Positions 45,384 through 56,632 of a stretch of DNA of 64,000 bases are shown here, piece after piece. A program made the position numbers and the translations under genes. The notes below the pieces were generated by a model. That model was not told the origin of the DNA. It searched no databases and saw nothing but the letters and a program-made list of their open reading frames with translations. The DNA is taken from assembly GCA_032209605.1 (NCBI GenBank), contig JASFXZ010000016.1:3348001-3412000 (forward strand), in the 5' to 3' direction. This DNA comes from Mactromeris polynyma. Taxonomy: Eukaryota > Mollusca > Bivalvia > Venerida > Mactridae. Numbering within the stretch: position 1 is the stretch's first letter; each line of letters starts with the position of its first letter.

Positions 45384-45961
45384 AACCGTTTAATTGATTT
45401 CACAATTTCAGAATACAGACAAAGTGCCCCCTGCTCATTCTGGCAAAAATTATGGGGGATTTTGATTGTCTAGCCAAACGTGGCAGGGATGTTTGTCTGG
45501 GGGATTTTGTCTGTGGGATTTGTCCTATACAAACTGTTCCAACACTTATAGCACACCTGAATCAAACTGTTCTTCATACTGATTATATTATTTATACCAC
45601 AGCACTGTTGTGCTAACGAGCTTTTGTTGGTGTCAGATAGATGTCGGAAATAAAATAATAGTACTTTTCCTCATGTCAGCTTGACCTTTAATACAGCAAT
45701 GTGCTATTGTAAGTACAACGATTATACCTAGAAAGGAATAATGGGATATTGTCCTTTCAAGCATGATTAGATTTGTTCCAGAATAAATCACTTGACTTAG
45801 TGTCAAACGGTTTGTATATAGAGTTAATTCCTGTTAATTTATACTCAAAAATAAATATATGGGTATGAAGTGCTGTGACTTGCAAAATTTGCTACTCTGG
45901 AATCATCAGACACCAGGCATACAGAACAGACCAAGAGTTTCTGATTACCAAATTTGAATTA

Positions 45962-46557
45962 CAATAAAATTTCGAAACTTCGAACTGCCGTCAGACCTTG
46001 CAATTAGTTTGAGGCATCTACTGTTCAAGGCATCTACGGTATACGTGTATATGTACGAACTGACTATCACTGCTGCACGTGTACAAAGTATGTTGAACAC
46101 ATGTCATATGTGTGTTGTTTGTGTTTTCATACTGAATGCACGTTAATAAATAGTCGCAGCATTATTCACAATAACTATAATAATAATAATTAAAAAAGAA
46201 ATGAAAGGAAAATAAAAACAGATTTAAATAAATGATTAGTTTATTCTTATACACATGAATTGTTTGTCACATAGTACATGTACATCGTAGAACCATCAAG
46301 TAATTATCACCCAACGAACAATAGAATTTTAAGCGGTCAATGAAAGGTGTGAATTATTGTATTGTTCGACCTATCTATGGTGAACAATGAATGAAATGAT
46401 AGTTAAGGGACAGCAAATCCTGTTCGAGTGTTCGACCTATCTCTGTTATAGTGATCTACTGCTAGATAATATGAAATAAGAAGGGATTTCGCCGGGACTT
46501 AAGAACCTGTTTAAGGTATCTACTGTGTTCGAGCCAAAACTGTTCAAAGTTTTACTG
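45962..46557. mobile_element. Tigger-like element T5, decayed (596 bp)
   Basis: Left end TA|CAATAAAATTTCGAAACTTC; right end TTGTTCAAAGT-like then TTTACTG|TA, whose complement is CAGTAAAACTTTGAACAG. TIRs are imperfect and TA-flanked. Inner CATCTACTGTTCAAGGCATC and GGTATCTACTGTGTTCGAG are related. Non-coding. Confidence 0.5.
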
Positions 46558-48255
46558 TATGGTTATTAAATGTTTCAGAACAGGCAGTAAAATTAACCAC
46601 AAAAATACACTGGTGATGGATGGCAGCTGGATTTGATTGCTCAATATACAATCTACTTATTTCTCTGAAATGAATGTTGTGATAGCAGTTGTACTTTATG
46701 GTATCTAACGATATATTGATATTGATCTAGCTTGTTGACAATTTCAGTTAAAGTGAGGATTTTCTATTACCCAAAATTAGATTATAATTAACAGACGATT
46801 CATTTACTTTCCTCAGGTCATTAAAAGATGAATCCTTTTATTGGCTTATGTTGAGATTACTGAGTATTAAATGTGCCATGAGTCTTTCAGAGATTGTTTA
46901 TTGCAAATTGAAAGTATCGATCTCTGTGATCTTTTAAGGGGCTTTATAAGATAGCATTGATCTCTGTTAAGGTGTTTTCTGTGTCTTTCTTAATGACCTT
47001 TCCGGATGCTATTGAAGTATGTTGATAGAAATTTCATATCTTCAAAAAAACAGGGAGAAACAATATTGGTGTTTATTAATTAATTTTTCTGCTATGAAAG
47101 CTGCAATTACAGGCGTCAGATAGTGAACAAGATGCTAACGGTGTAGATATATCGTTAATATCAGATTATTATCCGATTACATTGTCTCGATGGTTCATAA
47201 CTTGTTCTTGCATATCAGATTATTATCCGTTTACTGTGTCTCGATGGTTGATAACTTGTTCTTGCGGTGATGGTTTATAACTTATATTGAGTTCTTATAT
47301 TTTCTGTTTAATCAGGTACAAAGAAATAAATCTTTTTGCTGTATTTGGCGTCTCTTAAATGTTTTGGGTTTTTGCCTTTAGTTTTGAAAAAATATTTTCA
47401 TTGTGTTTATACAATAGTGCATAGATATTGCACAAATAGTCATATTTTACTGATTTTATTAAATAAGATATCTGAAGATGATATAACAAACCTTTTGCTA
47501 GTTGTTTTTTTTAAAACAAGGTTAAGATAATTATTCAGTAATGGATATTCTCTTAATTTGTATAAATATGGGAATTTCCCTCTAATCCTGCAGTACGAAC
47601 AACAATATTCCATAAAAATTATACGCTCAAATTGTAATGAAAACAAAGACAGAATTTGCAGGCTAATCTTCAATAGATCTATATTTAAACTTTGGTTGTA
47701 CCCCTGGTAAAAACCCAATTTAAGAGAATTCTGGATTTGGTCTATTCCTAAATACGATTGTAATCTTTTAATTATGTCATTAATTGTAGATTGAATGTTA
47801 AATTCCCATTTTATGGATACACATTCACTGTTTTGCCCAATGAAAAGCAGCGATCATCACTTGGAGCATATTTTGACCAGGGTTTCCATTTGACCATCGA
47901 GTCGGCATTTGACCCCTAGATTTTCCAAAAGGTCACATTCGACCCTAATTTTTTCTATAAATTTAGGTATTTTGGCTATCAGATGGTAAAATGCCATCAA
48001 CAATTATCAAAACGACCCTCGAGATTCAGCACCTAGTGGAACCCCTGTTTACGTTCCATTGTAATATCAGCAATATTACACTGGTTAATTGTTATTACAG
48101 GTCTGCTGCATTCTTTACAATAAAAGATCAATACTTATAGCTATATTTATTCAATTGCAGTATCTTTTTGTAGGCATTCCTTAATGTTATATACTATTAT
48201 ACAATGTGCAAATGCTAATACCTTGTTTAGTCTATTTTAAAAGCAATGATCAAAG
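46558..48255. other. non-coding stretch with a 54-bp tandem duplication
   Basis: ATATCAGATTATTATCCG followed by TGTCTCGATGGTT.ATAACTT occurs at 47158 and 47212. Otherwise AT-rich; the ORFs at 47336-47530 and 47440-47718 have no motifs. Confidence 0.5.
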
Positions 48256-48370
48256 AAATAAAGTCATGTTTTGAGGAACACGAAAATTCGGTCAATGGCG
48301 CTACCTGGGTTTCGAACCTGTATCTACAGATTGCCGGTTCGTTATGCTTACCACTACACCACAGCGACCT
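48256..48370 (-). repeat. tRNA-derived SINE (family A), diverged copy
   Basis: Same head and tail as 39336-39450 (AAAGTCATGTTTTGAGGAAC, GTCAATGGCGCTACC, ACCACTACACCACAGCGACC). The T-arm and anticodon arm carry changes (GGTTTCGAACCTGT, CAGATTGCCGGTTCG), so the cloverleaf is broken. Confidence 0.75.
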
Positions 48371-48673
48371 AGAGACTTAAGGATCCTGTATTTACACTGC
48401 TCTGGAGACTGTTTCAGATTCAAATATGCTTCACACCATTTAAAGATAACGAAAAATTGTGCACTGTGATAAGGAAAAGCAGGCTTAATTTCACACAATG
48501 TTATTTCCTTAAATCTGTCATTGATCAAGATAAAGAATAACTGGTTGTCTCAGTTTAGTTACTTTCTGAACATAAATTTACACATATGTTATAGTAAAAG
48601 ACTGTAGACAGTTGGGACCTAATGAGGCCTAATTAAAATTTAATAGTTGCATTTTTATGGCATTATAAGTATA

Positions 48674-49659
48674 CAGTGGAACCCCTCAAAACCGGAACCT
48701 CAGTAAAACGGAATTCCCTCTAAACCGAACAATTTGCGTGGTCCCGATTTTTTCTGTTCTATTTTCATTGTGTAAAAACCTCTGTAAACCGGAACCCCTC
48801 TATTCCGGAAACCGAACAAGATTTCCATTATTTCTAAACAATTTCAACAGTAATTTACCCCTCTAAACCGAACAGCAATTTATGACACCTAAAGTGTTTA
48901 GACAATAAATGTGTTAACATGACGTTTTCACACCTTATCTGTTATGGCTTCAATCAGCAGTAGCTACACGTTTGTTAACTTTATGACGGTGCGCAGGTAA
49001 ATAGGTACAGTGTGATAATCGCAATTATTAAACGAGTAACGACAAAAGAAAGTGACAGTTTGCAAACATCATTAACAACTTTTAATTGCCGACCATACAC
49101 ATCAATCGATGTTTTCAATAATTTATTTAATGATGAATGCTACAGTAGGTGACTGTTCAATTGATCTTTTGTTAAAAGAATCAAATTATCATTCTAGTTA
49201 TTGAGCGTATTAGCAGAGTAAAGACGAGTGCAGGTATTGTTGTTTAAACTAACAATAATGTGGAACGATTTTGTTGTTTTATCAATCAGTTTCTGTCAAA
49301 TTGATTTTATCATTCACACAATCAACATGTCTGCGCCTTCTTCTAAACGTCGAAGAATAGAGTTGTCACTTGATGACAAAATTAAATTGATCAAAGAGTC
49401 AGAATCTGTTCCGAAACCGACAATCATGGTACTGAGTGCAAAGTTTGGAATTGGCAAATCAACTGTTTCTGACATGTGCATGCATAAAATAACAGTGTTA
49501 TAATATAGTATAAGTACTGTATATATATATATAGCGCATGTATAAGTGATTAATAAAATACAAAAAGTCATTAATTATGTTGTTGTTTAATGCATTTCCT
49601 AAAACCCCTCTAAACCGGAAACCCCTCTAAACGAGGTTCGGTTAAGAGGGGTTCCACTG
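48674..49659 (+). mobile_element. pogo/Tigger-like element T2 with transposase remnant (986 bp)
   Basis: Ends CAGTGGAACCCCTC and GAGGGGTTCCACTG are a perfect 14-bp TIR, extended imperfectly to about 30 bp, and TA flanks both sides. CCCTCTAAACCG is repeated inside both ends (48719, 48854, 49606, 49623). It encodes the start of a Tigger-type transposase (49327-49503) and then stops. It is an internally deleted, non-autonomous derivative. Confidence 0.88.
49327..49503 (+). pseudogene. N-terminal remnant of a Tigger/CENP-B-type transposase (58 codons)
   Basis: Begins MSAPSSKRRRIELSLDDKIK and continues through LIKESES...LSAKFGIGKSTVSDM. The basic start plus the D-K-I-x2-I-K-E...FG-x2-KSTVS pattern is the CENP-B N-terminal (Psq-like) helix-turn-helix that binds the transposon end. 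The sequence departs from the family right after STVSD and reaches a stop nine codons later, so the second DNA-binding domain and the DDE catalytic domain are lost through internal deletion. The Met at 49327 is preferred over 49228 because homology begins there. Confidence 0.8.
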
Positions 49660-49661
49660 TA

Positions 49662-50126
49662 CATTTATATGAGTAATAATTAAGTACCAACAGCAACTAG
49701 GTTTGCCAAGTTTTAAAATCATAATCATCGATGATGGAATGAATTTTTTAGGAACATATTTCTTGCTAACCTCATTAGTTAACATAGCGTGACCTCAGTC
49801 AATCAACTAGTCATTATGTCCGTGTCAGGGCATTTCAAGTAATTGTGTAGGTTAATGTCTTGTCATTCCTATTTCCATGTAATTCACAAGACGTGACAGA
49901 TTTAGAGTAATGGTTGATTTTCTGTGAATTGTGCCTGGCATGTGCTCTTTAGGTCTGCTACTGTAACTTTTGATAATACTTGTACATCGGAATATAATAT
50001 ACAGATTTAAGAGCTTAAGTATGTACTGTTGGTGGCGTTGTTGGTGGAGGTGTTGGTGGTGGTGTTGTTGTTGATGTAATGGACTGTAGTGTTAAAAATG
50101 ATTATACACTGTTTTCCAACAGTATT
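49662..50126. other. non-coding stretch
   Basis: Includes a GTTGGTGG-type simple repeat at 50028-50070. No gene. Confidence 0.4.
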
Positions 50127-50985
50127 TAACCAGGTTTTCAAAGAAAACCAGGTTGTTTGAATGGTGTGTGTAGTTGGGCGGACAGCCTTCAAACTGGGGG
50201 TTCCCGGCGAATAACTTAAGTTCTGTTGATCATATTGAAACCAAACTTGGTGTATAGTAACAGCTCGCTTGGGATTGCTTTTGGGTTCGGTCCGTCTGAG
50301 GTCATGGTCACTGTTACTCAAAATAGAAATTTGGTTTCCGGCAAATAACTTGAGTTTCGTTGATCATATTTACATCAAACTTGGTTTATAGTGAGTACAT
50401 GTGGAGAGCTCGCTTGGGATTGCTTTTGGACTAGTTCCGTCAAAGGTCAAGGTCACCATTACATAAAATAGCAATTTGGTTTCCAGCCAATTACTTGGGT
50501 TCAGTTGATCATATTGTCACCAAACTTCGTGTATTATAAGAACATGTAGATAGCTCGATTGGGATTGCTTTTGGGTTTGGTGGGTCAAAGGTCAAGGACA
50601 CCCTTACTAAAAATCAAAATTTGGTTCCGGCGAATAACTTTAGTTTCAATCATCATATTGACATCAAACTTGATGTACAGTGAGAACATGTGGAGAGCTC
50701 ACTTGGGATTGCTTTTGAGTTCATTCTGTCAAAGGTCAGGTCACTTAAAATTTAAAAATCAGTTTCCACTTAATATCTGCCATTTGTGGGTGTATTGACA
50801 TTAAACTTGGTGTAAAGTTGTTGCATATATATATAATATATCTTAGTGTGAGTGTGTATATGCATGTATCACCTCTGGCACCTTTGCAGCATTGATGATC
50901 ATCATGTATTCATTATACACATAGAGCCTTGGTTTGCAAATAACTAGATTTAGAACCTGGTTTATGGGCATTGCCCATTTCTTGT
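50127..50985 (+). mobile_element. Helentron/HINE-like element, copy 2, five core units
   Basis: Same family as 36632-38294: starts TTAACCAGGTTTTCAAAGA, has about five core units of about 145 bp, the same unique 3' segment (TGTGTATATGCATGTATCAC, then TTTGCAGCATTGATGATCAT), and ends GAACCTGG followed by a perfect hairpin ATGGGCA-T-TGCCCAT (50964-50978) and TTCTTGTT. It has half as many core units as copy 1, so core number varies between insertions. Confidence 0.75.
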
Positions 50986-51284
50986 TCTGTTAAGTTTCGC
51001 TGAATCAGTTGACCTGAACAAATGACAACTGAGATTGCTGTTATGGCAACGTATGAGATAATACTGTATTTTTTGTTGTCTATACATTCAGCTGTCTGTT
51101 GTTTAAAAAAGTGGTAGATTCAAAAGTGCAAATTTACCCATGATATTTACATGATGCACAATTTCTGTATATGTAGATGCATTTCTCTTTTGGTCGAATT
51201 TATGTCTTTTAAGTTAGCAATACAATTTGCATGCATCTAGATGTCTAGACTTTTTTGTGTTGCTATGTTCGGGAATTAGTTTAT

Positions 51285-51665
51285 TTACTTTTTAGACTGG
51301 GGCGTTAGCCCCATGTCTTTAGTAACTGTAATTTTGGAAACAGCCGTTTCAGAGTTAGACGCTCTTGATACCACTCTGTGTATCACTGTGCATGAGTTGC
51401 GTAAACCAATCAAAACGTCTAATTTATCGTGACGTCACCAAACCTCTGTACTACTTTAATTTCCTTTCCTTTGTCTTTTTGATGGATTTGCATATTGCTC
51501 TGAATGAAAATATATGCTCGTTTCCGAATAATTACTATCGTGAGAATTTCATCGTAAATGGAAAATTCTTATTCCAGAATTATTGTTTAAGTGTTGTGGT
51601 TACGATTTCTTTGCTAAGACCTGCTTTTGGGAGCGTAAACAGAGAAATCTATTAATTGAGGGCGG
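51285..51665 (+). repeat. dispersed repeat D, copy 1
   Basis: TTTTTAGACTGGGGCGTTAG, CCCCATGTCTTTAGTAACTG, TAATTTTGGAAACAGC, CAGAGTTAGAC, TTGATACCACTCT and CAGAATTATTGTTTAAGTGT are found in the same order at 60820-61210. An open frame through it (51365-51655) is not preserved in the other copy, so it is not treated as a gene. Confidence 0.7.
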
Positions 51666-52010
51666 ACTATTTTTCATGGGAAACAAAACTGCTCCATTCG
51701 GATACATTTGTTACTATTTTTAGATTTGAACTTTTCCAAACACATTATGAGTCACATACCTGTTGAAGAATGCTGTCTTACGAATTGTCTTTCAACCACA
51801 TTTCAGTTATGAATTTTGCTTGATAAATGTAGCGCGTATGTTGTAGGGAACATATTTCGAGTACAATTGTGTACTGACATGAGTATGAGATACATTTATT
51901 TAGGCATAAAGTATATCAATCCAACTAAACGGAACTGCTCGGTATATTCCGCCAGGAGCGCGTGACGTTAACTACTCGTATAAGTACATAAATGTTTTAA
52001 TAAGTATCAT

Positions 52011-52085
52011 TGATGCCGCCATGGTTCAGTGGTAGGGCGCATTACTTTGAATCTGGCGTTCTCGGTTCAAAACTCGATGGTCGTA
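52011..52085 (+). pseudogene. tRNA-like pseudogene or SINE head (TTG anticodon-like)
   Basis: CATGGTTCAGTGGTAGGGCG is a good A-box/D-arm, followed by a CTTTGAA loop (Gln-like TTG) and GGTTCAAAACTCG as B-box. The anticodon and T stems pair poorly. A T-rich run follows (52089-52110), like a Pol III terminator. Probably a decayed tRNA or SINE. Confidence 0.4.
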
Positions 52086-52542
52086 GTATTTTTTTTATTT
52101 TTTTTTTATTACCAATCACTTCTACTGTTGTCTAGAAAAGGCATTTATCATAGTTGAAAGAAAAAATATTTTTGTCAATTAGGATATTGCACTTGCATAC
52201 ACTTGCTTTAATATATAGTGAAATCTAGTTTGTTTACCATTCTCCAGGAACTGGATGGTTTTTATGCAGACTTTGTATTTACACAGATGAGGAGACTGAG
52301 GAAAAATTTCAACATACTATTCATGATTTTATGGGTACTAATTAACAACAATTATAATTGATCTAGTCATTACACAATAGTGAACTTGCAAATTCCTGTT
52401 GAATAACAATTGCTATTTTTATAAACTGCCTGTTAGAGAAAAGCCTCTTACTTTGTCAATTGTTGGCTAAATTGAACCATTTTTTTTTGGAAATTTTACA
52501 TTCAAATTGGGAAAAATATATACTTTTTGCATTGGGAATATA

Positions 52543-52990
52543 TACTGACACCAAGAAGAAACTGTGCACTGACTTAAAAAAAAGTTTGTAACCATTTAGA
52601 TAAAACAAATAGGCAAATTTGGTAGCAAAATGTGACAGCTTTTATTGGCTACATGATGCATTATTCTTAAATTAAATTTATGTCATTCTCGGTATAATAA
52701 TAACGCTAGAATGACGTAGAGGTGAAAACTAAAAGTTGCACCACGTCATCAACAATATCAATGATCTGACTGCTGCCTTAATTTACGAGTGGAATGCCAT
52801 CCCCGCCGACGTGGTTAAAGACGTTACATCAGGTCAATGCGGTCAAGAATACTTGCGTTGATTCGTAGGAGAGGCGGACATAACAGATACTGATATCAGA
52901 GGGCAAACACACATTTAGAATAAAAAGAAAAGTGTGCAACTTTTACTTTTCACCCCTAAGTCAGTGCACAGTTTCTTTTTGGTGTCAGTA
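52543..52990 (+). mobile_element. Tc1/mariner relic with split left TIR
   Basis: Ends TACTGACACCAAGAAGAAAC, TGTGCACTGACTTA and TAAGTCAGTGCACAGTTTC, TTTTTGGTGTCAGTA are inverted repeats flanked by TA. A second inverted block, GGTGAAAACTAAAAGTTGCA (about 52721) against TGCAACTTTTACTTTTCACC (about 52937), is contiguous with the right TIR but separated from the left TIR by about 145 bp. That indicates a TIR of about 60 bp into which other sequence was inserted on the left. A transposase tail remains inside. Confidence 0.72.
52748..52858 (+). pseudogene. Tc1/mariner transposase C-terminal remnant
   Basis: Reads INNINDLTAALIYEWNAIPA then DVVKDVT and hits a stop within 40 codons. The L-x-A-L-x-x-E-W-x-x-I-P pattern is the conserved C-terminal segment of Tc1-like transposases. 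No catalytic DDE residues are left. Confidence 0.6.
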
Positions 52991-53255
52991 TAGATGAATA
53001 ATGGCTATAAAACTGAAGAACAAACCATGTATCTCTGTAGTCTACCAGTTATAAGAAATCCTTACAAGAAAACAAGATTGTTATAATATTACATTGTTAA
53101 CCTATATCAATGTATTGAACAATTAATAATGAAAAAAAAATCTCAAATTAAATGTACATATTCTACATGATAAAAAATTGAATAAAATTTACTCTGTATA
53201 TCTCTATGCGTATGATTGCTGTATCTTACATTTATAAAAACAGCCATTTTTTCAG

Positions 53256-53479
53256 TTTTAGGGGATGTATGGCGGGTCCATTTGATAGGGGAAATTTGTG
53301 ATCATGATTCATCAAATTTGGGTATTTATAAGGCTAAAATTTTTAATAATGTTACTGAAAGGGAAAAAAATATACTGTTTTCTGATGGGAATGGGGCCCA
53401 ATATCCATTAGGTAGCCAGCACGATAAAATTCAACGTACATGTAATGCTTGCAAGCGTGTCGGACTGGCAATCAAATGA
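53256..53479 (+). CDS. possible terminal exon of an unrecognised gene
   Basis: A strong acceptor-like CATTTTTTCAG| at 53255 opens a frame of about 74 codons (VLGDVWRVHLIGEICDHDSS, then NLGIYKAKIF...NACKRVGLAIK) to a TGA at 53477-53479. AATAAA follows at about 53500. The composition looks more protein-like than nearby ORFs and contains one CNAC pair. No family recognised. Confidence 0.35.
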
Positions 53480-53509
53480 TTGATAACAAGATTAGTTAAA
53501 TAAATAAAC

Positions 53510-54830
53510 GGTAAGATCAACTCACCTGCACACACATTGATTAGAAGTGAAGGCGGTAAATTAAAACCTGTCCTATCATAGTCCAGGTTGAACTGTAGTC
53601 ATACATGCATGCTTTGAAATTAACATTGATTGACACAGTGCAATACTTGTACAATCTAGGGTTGACAAGTCTTTACAGAACACAAACAAAATTTGTCTGC
53701 CCCAGTCTTTCTGCGCTTTCAGCGCTTTGATTACTAAAAGGCTGTTAATTTGTTCTGAAAATAGATTTCCCAATGGCATAGCCTGCAATGCTCATGTTTG
53801 CACTAAATTTCCACTCAATTATTCATTGTTTTTGATGTTTTTGCATTTAGTTGTAACATTACAAGAGTAGAAACATGAAAAGAAAGAGAGTCGGTTGTTT
53901 AGGCTTTGAGGAAGAGTAAATATGTGTGGGAATAGGGGTGCAAGGAATGGTCTGGCCAACCATCAATAACAACTGAGAAGAAATTAGGAGGACAACAGGG
54001 GAAGAAAGTTTAATGGAATTCATCACGGAACAAGTCAAGAAAGTCAGTAATAATAGGCAGCCTGGGCAAGGAGGAGAACAGAACATGAATATTACATCAA
54101 TGAATTGAAAGAAATGCACATTGTAAAAGGAGAATTTAACGTACATCTGAAAACATAAATAGAAATAATAACCACACAAACAGTTTGTGATCATATGTAA
54201 CATATGTATAGGTTATAGCTCATATATTGGAATTATAAGCAAATTAAGTGCAAGGGAGTCAGCCACCGCAGCACTTAATTTGTTTATAATTCTTATATGT
54301 GAGTTATAACCGGCTTATAGTTTACCGTCATATTGATCACTTACCAGATTTACTTAATGAAATCAATAATAGATATTGTGCGAAATGCCAAAATAAATGG
54401 ATATGTTGGCCAATTTTTGACAAATTCTGGATGCTCATTGGATGTAAGACACAGGAAGAGGCGGAGTGAACTATAAGTTGTATTGTGGTGTATTGCAAGC
54501 TGATACACTTTGATTATGACATCATTAGTGACTATAATTTACCACATGTATCATAACGTCACAGCTTGAATTTGATCACAGCTTGTCTTACATTTATTAT
54601 ACATCTTATATATGATATCCGAGAAGAAAACTCATAGAAAGCTCATTCAAAAGAAGCTCATATGAGTTTAACAAATGTTACCTGTATCAATATGATTGCA
54701 ATTAGCGCATATAAAGAGAACATCCTGGCACCTCCTGGTAGGTCGGGAATATGCTGTTTTACTATGTGTGGCTCAGTAACATTCTGCGCCAACTCATTTT
54801 AAGTTCATTTCGACTTAAATATGATAATAA
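53510..54830. other. non-coding stretch
   Basis: 53703-53735 (AGTCTTTCTGCGCTTTCAGC, then GCTTTGATTACT) recurs at about 61989-62020, a dispersed-repeat fragment. Near 54205-54310, TTATAGCTCATATATTGGAA, TTATAAGCAAATTAAGTGC is roughly mirrored by GCACTTAATTTGTTTATAAT, a small hairpin. No gene. Confidence 0.45.
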
Positions 54831-54835
54831 TAATT

Positions 54836-55110
54836 CTCTCCTGTGGCCGAGTAGTTAAGGCATCCGCCTTTGGATTGGGAATGGGAGGTTGAATGTTCGA
54901 ATCCCGGTAGGGTTCCGTTCTGATATGGCCGGTTGGTGAGCCACCAGCTAGTTAAATAAGTGTCACCATCCGCCTTACCTGCCTGGTGCCTGGCATAAAA
55001 GGATAGGAATCGGGAAGTAAATGTGCTCAGAAGGTAGGTGTCTCATGAGTCAGAAATGGCTGCAGGCCCTTTAAATAAGAGTGTCACTATAATAAATAAA
55101 CACACTTTTA
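54836..55110 (+). repeat. SINE family B, most complete copy
   Basis: The head TCTCCTGTGGCCGAGTAGTT, AAGGCATCCGCC (A-box/D-arm) and ATGTTCGAATCCCGGTAGGG (B-box/T-arm) resembles a type II (Leu/Ser-like) tRNA with a longer variable region. The body has GATATGGCCGGTTGGTGAGC, CTGGTGCCTGGCATAAAAGG, ATAGGAATCGGGAAGTAAAT and GTCTCATGAGTCAGAAATGG. The 3' end is CTATAATAAATAAA. Other copies are at 13955, 14158 and 30495. Confidence 0.82.
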
Positions 55111-55714
55111 TGCTCCTCATGCAGATTCATTACTTTTTGTAGTTTTAACGAGTGAAACAGACATCAAAACATCTAAACACATTAGCATATTATCCACATT
55201 AGAGACATTAAGTTGGTGTTTGATTCTAGGAGGTTGATTTATTATGCAGTGAACCACATGATGACACCTTAATTTTGGAACATTTTAAGATTTAAAAGTG
55301 CAGAGCTTCGAGATGAATAAATACCACATGTACTTAAAATTAGCTTCCTGTGTGAAATTGCGTCTCCCTCCCCTAGTAGTGGAATGGGGAGACATATTGA
55401 TGTTGTGCTGTCTGGATGTCTGCACTTGTCTGTCTGAATGTCACAAAGAGCTGACCCAGGAGAATTAGATAATCTATCTAGTTTGGCATCTAATTCCCCC
55501 AAGCTAGAGCTAAGCATATTGTCAAAATACCCACAGTGGTGGTGTCCAATTTCCCTATTGAAAATCTGTCCAAAATCTATTTCCTGTGACCTGGAATCAA
55601 TCAGCATGCCAGATTCCTACCTGTTGGGAATAGTCTTCTGTCTAAAGTCCTGTTTTTTTCCTGCCGCTGGGGCAAAACATTGATAAGTGCTTAAGTCATG
55701 CATTTGATAAAATA

Positions 55715-56022
55715 TAAATAATTGAATTCTTCGCCGACCCAAGGTTACAGAGATTATGATTTATCATGGCTGATTTGAAACTCAGCTAAGCATTAACATG
55801 TTTAATGCATATATATAGGAAATATTATGTTCAACAATACCGGGCAATTTAGTCTTGAAGGTATTTCACAAAATATAAAAAAATGAATTCTTTACCAAGC
55901 TCAGGTTACAGTGATTGACTTGATTAAAATATCACGGCTGATTTGAAACTCAGCCAAGCATTAACATGTTTAATGCATATATAGGAAATATTATGTTCAA
56001 CAATACCGGGCAAGTTGAAGGT
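55715..56022. repeat. 168-bp tandem duplication, two copies
   Basis: GGCTGATTTGAAACTCAG starts at 55768 and 55936. Each is followed by C.AAGCATTAACATGTTTAA, TGCATATAT..AGGAAATATT and ATGTTCAACAATACCGGGCA. Each is preceded by GAATTCTT..CC.A.C.AGGTTACAG.GAT. Confidence 0.85.
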
Positions 56023-56471
56023 ATATTATTGCACTTTTCCAGTCAGATTGTAGAAAAATTTAGATTAAACAAAAAAAATTATCATCCGACTAATTGTGTT
56101 CAATTATAAATTTGGTACAATTAAATTTTGTATCTTGTCCCAAATTTGATTCTGTAATTGTTGTCACGTCACCTTGTGCTATCGGGATAGCTGCTGTGGT
56201 CTTTGTGTACGGCATTTCCTGCTCAGCATCCTCATTTATGTTTTCAGCGTAGCTGTATAACATTGATTTTGACCTACATTTTTGACCTACCAAATGTTGT
56301 CCTTGAAGTGGGCTTTTTAAAATCTGACCAATCTTAATTTCACCCAAGAGGCACCTAACAGGCTTTTCGTTCACCCAAGAGACACCAATTGAGGTTTTCG
56401 TAAGATACGTGCGTTCGTAGCAGTTCGAATTTCTCTTCAACCGAACAACGTTTGTAACCTTGATGCGGATT

Positions 56472-56632
56472 GCTTAACCTTTCGATAAAGGATACGTTAA
56501 CTTAATCCACTGAATTTTGGTGAATTTACCGAAATCCATTTTGGATCTAGAGTGACTGGCAATCGTAACATCTCAGCATTTTTTTATGTTGCACAACCAA
56601 TCTTAACTTTCAAATTGCGCACGCCAACCTTT
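56472..56632 (+). repeat. dispersed repeat C, copy 2
   Basis: TTAACCTTTCGATAAAGG, CCGAAATCCATTTTGGATCT, CAATCGTAACATCTCAGCAT and TTTTTATGTTGCACAACCAA correspond to 33810-33990. Confidence 0.6.

Noticed and set aside
44420..45473. Plus-strand ORFs opposite the GPCR (44420-44734, 45207-45473) and the minus ORF 44685-44879
   Set aside because: They are shadows of the receptor coding frame without motifs of their own.
52011..52085. Functional tRNA-Gln (TTG)
   Set aside because: Anticodon and T stems are mismatched; kept only as a tRNA-like pseudogene.
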